A stretch of 26,146 nucleotides of DNA from CAXQZM01 sp964228455. GTDB taxonomy: Bacteria; Pseudomonadota; Alphaproteobacteria; UBA7985. The position numbers and the translations under genes were made by a program. Location of the stretch: the NCBI GenBank assembly GCA_964228455.1, contig CAXQZM010000046.1:1-26146 (forward strand), in the 5' to 3' direction. Shown here in pieces: positions 23,240-26,146 of this stretch; the first letter of the stretch is position 1, and each line of letters opens with the position of its first letter. The notes below the pieces were generated by a model. That model made no database searches, was not told where the DNA came from, and saw only the letters and a program-made list of their open reading frames with translations.

Positions 23240-23863
23240 ATGACAGCCCGTATAGAAAATGGACCTGATCTTTTTGCAAAGGGAACGAAGTTCATAAAGG
23301 GTGTTGTTGATTGGCAAGGTTTGCCAGCGGGCGATCGAGGTGAAGTAGCTTTAGCTGGTCGCTCGAATGTAGGTAAATCTTCTCTAATCAACGCCCTTAC
23401 TGGTCGAAGGTCCCTGGCTAGGACATCGAATACGCCTGGACGAACCAGGGAAGTAAATTTTTTCGACTTAGCAGGTCACTATTATTTGGTTGATTTGCCT
23501 GGCTATGGCTACGCAAAAGCATCGAAGTCGGATATAGCAAAGTGGTCAAAAATGACCGAATCTTATTTGCTAGGCAGAGCGTCGTTGAAACGAGTATATC
23601 AATTGGTCGATTCCCGTCACGGTTTGAAGGAAAATGACCTCGCGCTGATGGATGAATTTGATGCCGCTGCAGTGTCTTATCAGATTGTTCTTACAAAAGC
23701 GGACAAAAATGGGCTGACAAACGCTCGAAATATTAAGTATAAGGTAGAGCAAGCGCTGATAAAAAGACCTGCAGCGCATCCAGAGGTCCTTATTACATCA
23801 TCCGAAAAGAAAATTGGGGTGGGGGACTTGCAACAAACGATCTTTGACGTTTTGTCCAGATAG
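23240..23863 (+). CDS. engB: Ribosome biogenesis GTPase EngB (YihA/YsxC)
   Basis: EngB is a small essential GTPase that helps late assembly of the 50S ribosomal subunit. The P-loop is AGRSNVGKSSLINAL (about 39-53), switch I is SNTPGRTREVNFF, the G3 motif is VDLPGYGYA (about 84-92), G4 is LTKADK and G5 is ITSSEK. I chose the ATG at 23240 (207 residues), with AAGGG six bases upstream; a TTG two codons earlier is in frame but less likely. It follows the exported-protein gene closely and lies 30 bases before argB. The engB-argB pair is common in alphaproteobacteria. Confidence 0.95.
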   Translation: MTARIENGPDLFAKGTKFIKGVVDWQGLPAGDRGEVALAGRSNVGKSSLINALTGRRSLARTSNTPGRTREVNFFDLAGHYYLVDLPGYGYAKASKSDIAKWSKMTESYLLGRASLKRVYQLVDSRHGLKENDLALMDEFDAAAVSYQIVLTKADKNGLTNARNIKYKVEQALIKRPAAHPEVLITSSEKKIGVGDLQQTIFDVLSR

Positions 23864-23893
23864 ATAAAAACCTTCGTAAATAACGGACCTGAC

Positions 23894-24772
23894 ATGCTTA
23901 CCTCTGATGCTGCTAAATCTTGGCTAGATAAAGCTTCCACGCTTCGTGAGGCATTGCCTTACATGCGAAGGTATGCGGGACGCACCGTTGTTATTAAGTT
24001 TGGCGGCCATGCTATGGTCGACCCTAATCTTATTGCCGCTTTTGCTTCGAACGTAGTTTTGCTTCAACAGGTTGGTATGCGTCCTGTAGTAGTTCACGGC
24101 GGAGGCCCGCAGATTTCTAAAAAATTAGAGCAACTGAAAATCAAGACGAAAAGCATTAATGGCCGAAGGGTAACTGATTCAGCAACCATGGAGGTTGTTG
24201 AGATGGTATTATCTGGCTCTGTGAATAAAGGCCTAGTGGATGCACTACGGCAAGCAGGAGGTCGAGCTATTGGAATTTCCGGGAAGGATGGAGGCTTAAT
24301 TCGTGCTCGTAAGATTCTAGGCCCTAACGGGGATGATTTGGGTCAAGTTGGAGAAGCCGAAGTTATAGATCCAACAATTCTGGGCACTCTGGAGACAGCC
24401 AAATACATACCAGTGATCGCCCCAATTGGGTTTGATGTTGACGGTAATACATACAACATAAACGCAGACTCAGCAGCTGGGGCTATCGCGGCAGCGTTGG
24501 GTACGCGTAGGTTTTTGCTTCTTACTGATGTGGAGGGTGTACTCAGTAATGAAAAAACCCTGCTTACTGATTTATCGGTTTCAGATGTAAAGAAACTTAT
24601 AGCTAAACGGGTAGCTAAAGGAGGCATGATACCAAAATTGGAAACGTGCATTGCTGCTGTTGATGCGGGCGTCGAAGCTGCTGTTATAATGGATGGTAGA
24701 GTGCCAGATGGTATATTGCTCGAGTTATTCACTGATATTGGAGCAGGTACTCTGATTCATGACAAAAATTAA
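23894..24772 (+). CDS. argB: N-acetylglutamate kinase (ArgB)
   Basis: ArgB phosphorylates N-acetyl-L-glutamate with ATP in the second step of arginine synthesis. VIKFGGHAM carries the phosphate-binding lysine (Lys35), VVVHGGGPQISK forms the glycine-rich loop, and YNINADSAAGAIAAAL binds acetylglutamate. LLLTDVEGVL and KGGMIPKLETC complete the family pattern. The 292 residues include about 25 before the kinase core (AKSWLDKASTLREALPYMRR). That N-terminal helix is found in the hexameric, arginine-inhibited form of the enzyme, so feedback inhibition by arginine is likely but inferred. The gene overlaps galU by 14 bases. Confidence 0.96.
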   Translation: MLTSDAAKSWLDKASTLREALPYMRRYAGRTVVIKFGGHAMVDPNLIAAFASNVVLLQQVGMRPVVVHGGGPQISKKLEQLKIKTKSINGRRVTDSATMEVVEMVLSGSVNKGLVDALRQAGGRAIGISGKDGGLIRARKILGPNGDDLGQVGEAEVIDPTILGTLETAKYIPVIAPIGFDVDGNTYNINADSAAGAIAAALGTRRFLLLTDVEGVLSNEKTLLTDLSVSDVKKLIAKRVAKGGMIPKLETCIAAVDAGVEAAVIMDGRVPDGILLELFTDIGAGTLIHDKN

Positions 24773-25607
24773 AACAGCGGTTTTCCCTGTTGCGGGGCTG
24801 GGAACCAGGTTTTTACCTGCTACCAAAGCAATGCCTAAAGAGATGCTGCCAATTGTTGATAAGCCGTTAATTCAGTTTGCCGTTGAAGAGGCTAGAGCAG
24901 CTGGGGCAGAGAGAATAGTTTTCGTAACTGGTCGCTCAAAACACTCAATAGAAAATCACTTTGACCACGTGGTAGAGTTGGAAAACGCACTCAACTCCAG
25001 AGGTAAAGATCGAGCCTTAGCTGAAACACTAGCCCCCGTTGGTAAGCCAGGCGAGGTAATATTTTTACGGCAGCAGAGACCGCTAGGTCTTGGTCACGCT
25101 ATTTGGTGTGCGAGACATGTTATTGGCAATGAGCCGTTTGGAGTGCTGCTGGCCGATGACTTCGTGATGTCGGAGGAGCCTCCTTTGGTTCAGCTTGCTG
25201 AGCAGTATACTGGGGGAGCGCTAGTTTCTACTATTGAGGTGCCACGCGCAGATACTTCCTCATATGGTATCGTTAAACCTGGAGCAGAAGATGGCTCTGT
25301 AATTTCCATGGTTGAAAAGCCCCTACCTATAGATGCCCCATCAACCAAAGCGGTAATTGGCCGTTATATTCTACCTCCCGAAATTATCTCAATACTAGGG
25401 CGCCTCAATCCAGGATCTGGAGGGGAAATTCAGCTCACCGATGCGCTTCAAGTTTTAGCGAAGAAGGGTGAGGTGCGGTATTTAGATCTCAGTGGCCAGC
25501 GGTTTGATTGCGGTTCGAAGTTAGGCTTCGTGCAAGCCACAATAGCGGTGGCAATGTCTAGGGGCGATCTGGCTAACAAGCTCCAGCCGTTCTTAAAAAC
25601 GTTTTAA
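24759..25607 (+). CDS. galU: UTP-glucose-1-phosphate uridylyltransferase (GalU)
   Basis: GalU makes UDP-glucose from UTP and glucose 1-phosphate, supplying glycosylation of lipopolysaccharide and other polymers. The nucleotidyltransferase signature AVFPVAGLGTRFLPATKAMP is at residues 7-26, followed by KEMLPIVDKPLIQFAVEEA. LGHAIWCARHVIG, VLLADDFVM and SMVEKPLP hold the substrate and metal residues. GSGGEIQLTDALQ and RFDCGSKLGFVQA close the pattern. The 282-residue length is slightly short but complete. The ATG lies inside the end of argB, which suggests coupled translation. A terminator-like hairpin follows. Confidence 0.96.
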   Translation: MTKIKTAVFPVAGLGTRFLPATKAMPKEMLPIVDKPLIQFAVEEARAAGAERIVFVTGRSKHSIENHFDHVVELENALNSRGKDRALAETLAPVGKPGEVIFLRQQRPLGLGHAIWCARHVIGNEPFGVLLADDFVMSEEPPLVQLAEQYTGGALVSTIEVPRADTSSYGIVKPGAEDGSVISMVEKPLPIDAPSTKAVIGRYILPPEIISILGRLNPGSGGEIQLTDALQVLAKKGEVRYLDLSGQRFDCGSKLGFVQATIAVAMSRGDLANKLQPFLKTF

Positions 25608-25639
25608 AATTTCTTCCAACTTTAATGATAATATTGGCA

Positions 25640-25666
25640 AGTTACTCGCCAAGTAACTGACTTTTT
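25640..25666 (+). terminator. Probable terminator after galU
   Basis: AGTTACT (25640-25646) and AGTAACT (25652-25658) form a perfect 7-bp stem around a five-base loop. Five T residues follow three bases later (25662-25666). The stem is A/T-rich with two G-C pairs, so the strength is moderate, but it is well placed 33 bases after galU to end the exported-protein-engB-argB-galU transcript. Confidence 0.6.
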
Positions 25667-25691
25667 GCGTCGCCATTAGTCGCTATTAAGG

Positions 25692-25720
25692 TCGACGATT
25701 TAAAGGCCCCCCATTATGCT
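25692..25720 (+). promoter_or_regulatory. Candidate promoter for the MttB-family gene
   Basis: TCGACG (25692-25697) and TATGCT (25715-25720) each match four of six consensus bases of the sigma-70 -35 and -10 boxes, with the ideal 17-base spacing. They lie between the galU terminator and the MttB-family start at 25747. A GGGAG ribosome binding site (25738-25742) is five bases... before the ATG allowing for the A/T spacer. The promoter is plausible, not certain. Confidence 0.35.
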
Positions 25721-25746
25721 AACAACATATATGATTGGGAGTAATA

Positions 25747-26146
25747 ATGGTTGAAGGTAAAACAAGTTCTCGTAATTCTTCTCGATCCGGTGGGAGGGCT
25801 GCTCGTGTGGCGATGAGAGCTGCTCCGCTAAGCGAAGAGAAACGTCCAGTTCGGCCTGGTCTCGAGGGTGGGAGATATAAACCATTAAGTGACTTCGATA
25901 TTAAGAAAATACATGAGTCCGCGGTTCAATGTTTATCTGAGATTGGAATGGCGGATGCGCCTCAGTCTGGGGTAGATGTTATGGTTGAGGCCGGTGCTGA
26001 GTTTCGAGATGGTCGCCTTTATTATTCAAAAGATATGATAGAAGATATGTTGGCGCTTGCTAATCGCGCGCCAGTTCTTTTCTCACAGGATGGTCATAAT
26101 GACCTTCATCCTTACGGCAACAAGGTTTATTACGGGACTGCTGGAG
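25747..26146 (+). CDS. Trimethylamine methyltransferase (MttB) family protein, N-terminal part
   Basis: The first 133 codons of a gene that continues past the window. MttB-superfamily enzymes move a methyl group from a methylated amine to a corrinoid protein. The start SSRNSSRSGGRAARVAMR and the segment RPVRPGLEGGRYKPLSDFDI, then KIHESAVQCLSEIGMADAP, match the long MttB-like proteins abundant in marine alphaproteobacteria. These generally lack pyrrolysine and act, where tested, on quaternary amines rather than trimethylamine. The substrate cannot be read from this part, and the residue corresponding to pyrrolysine in true MttB is outside the window. GGGAG before the ATG is a good ribosome binding site. 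A corrinoid cofactor would tie it to cobO and cobQ nearby. Confidence 0.85.
   Translation, partial: MVEGKTSSRNSSRSGGRAARVAMRAAPLSEEKRPVRPGLEGGRYKPLSDFDIKKIHESAVQCLSEIGMADAPQSGVDVMVEAGAEFRDGRLYYSKDMIEDMLALANRAPVLFSQDGHNDLHPYGNKVYYGTAG

Noticed and set aside
1..26146. Mobile elements, CRISPR arrays, tRNA genes or phage islands
   Set aside because: No transposase or integrase sequence, no regularly spaced repeats and no tRNA-like cloverleaf were seen; gene content is core metabolism throughout.

Overview
The window reads as a stretch of core chromosome from an alphaproteobacterium with a moderate G+C content (mid-40s percent by eye). The evidence is the run skp-lpxD-fabZ-lpxA-lpxI-lpxB using LpxI rather than LpxH, a DinB with an N-terminal zinc ribbon, ruvX transcribed away from gatCAB, the topA-rnr-rpmG side, and engB next to argB. 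An MttB-family gene of the type common in marine lineages and a DmdC-like acyl-CoA dehydrogenase suggest a marine organism, possibly SAR116-like. That last placement is inference.

Layout. Bases 1-4540 (+): the end of skp, then the lipid A genes lpxD, fabZ, lpxA, lpxI and lpxB, tightly packed. Bases 4532-8135 (-): dinB, rpmG and rnr, with a clear intrinsic terminator after rpmG. Bases 8253-13820 (-): topA, plsY, a degenerate dihydroorotase gene and pyrB, followed by ruvX (to 14332). Bases 14537-17753 (+): gatC, gatA and gatB, the tRNA-dependent amidotransferase. Bases 17750-21701 (-): an acyl-CoA dehydrogenase and the cobalamin genes cobQ and cobO. Bases 21795-25607 (+): an unrecognised exported protein, engB, argB and galU. 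From 25747 (+) a trimethylamine methyltransferase-family gene begins and runs off the end.

The genes serve envelope assembly (lipid A, phospholipid, UDP-glucose), nucleic acid metabolism (pyrimidines, topoisomerase I, RNase R, Pol IV, RuvX), translation (GatCAB, L33, EngB), arginine synthesis and cobalamin synthesis. MttB-family enzymes use a corrinoid partner, so cobO/cobQ and the last gene may be linked metabolically, though they are not in one operon.

No tRNA, rRNA, CRISPR array, insertion sequence or prophage was seen. No gap between genes exceeds 300 bases; the longest is about 200 bases, between ruvX and gatC. I found no convincing new multigene system. The points most worth a second look are a perfect 10-bp inverted repeat at the start of the acyl-CoA dehydrogenase gene, an exported protein of unknown function with a possible peptidase M16-like pattern, a dihydroorotase that has lost metal ligands, an RNase R without its N-terminal helix-turn-helix, and a terminator whose U-tract runs almost into the dinB start codon.
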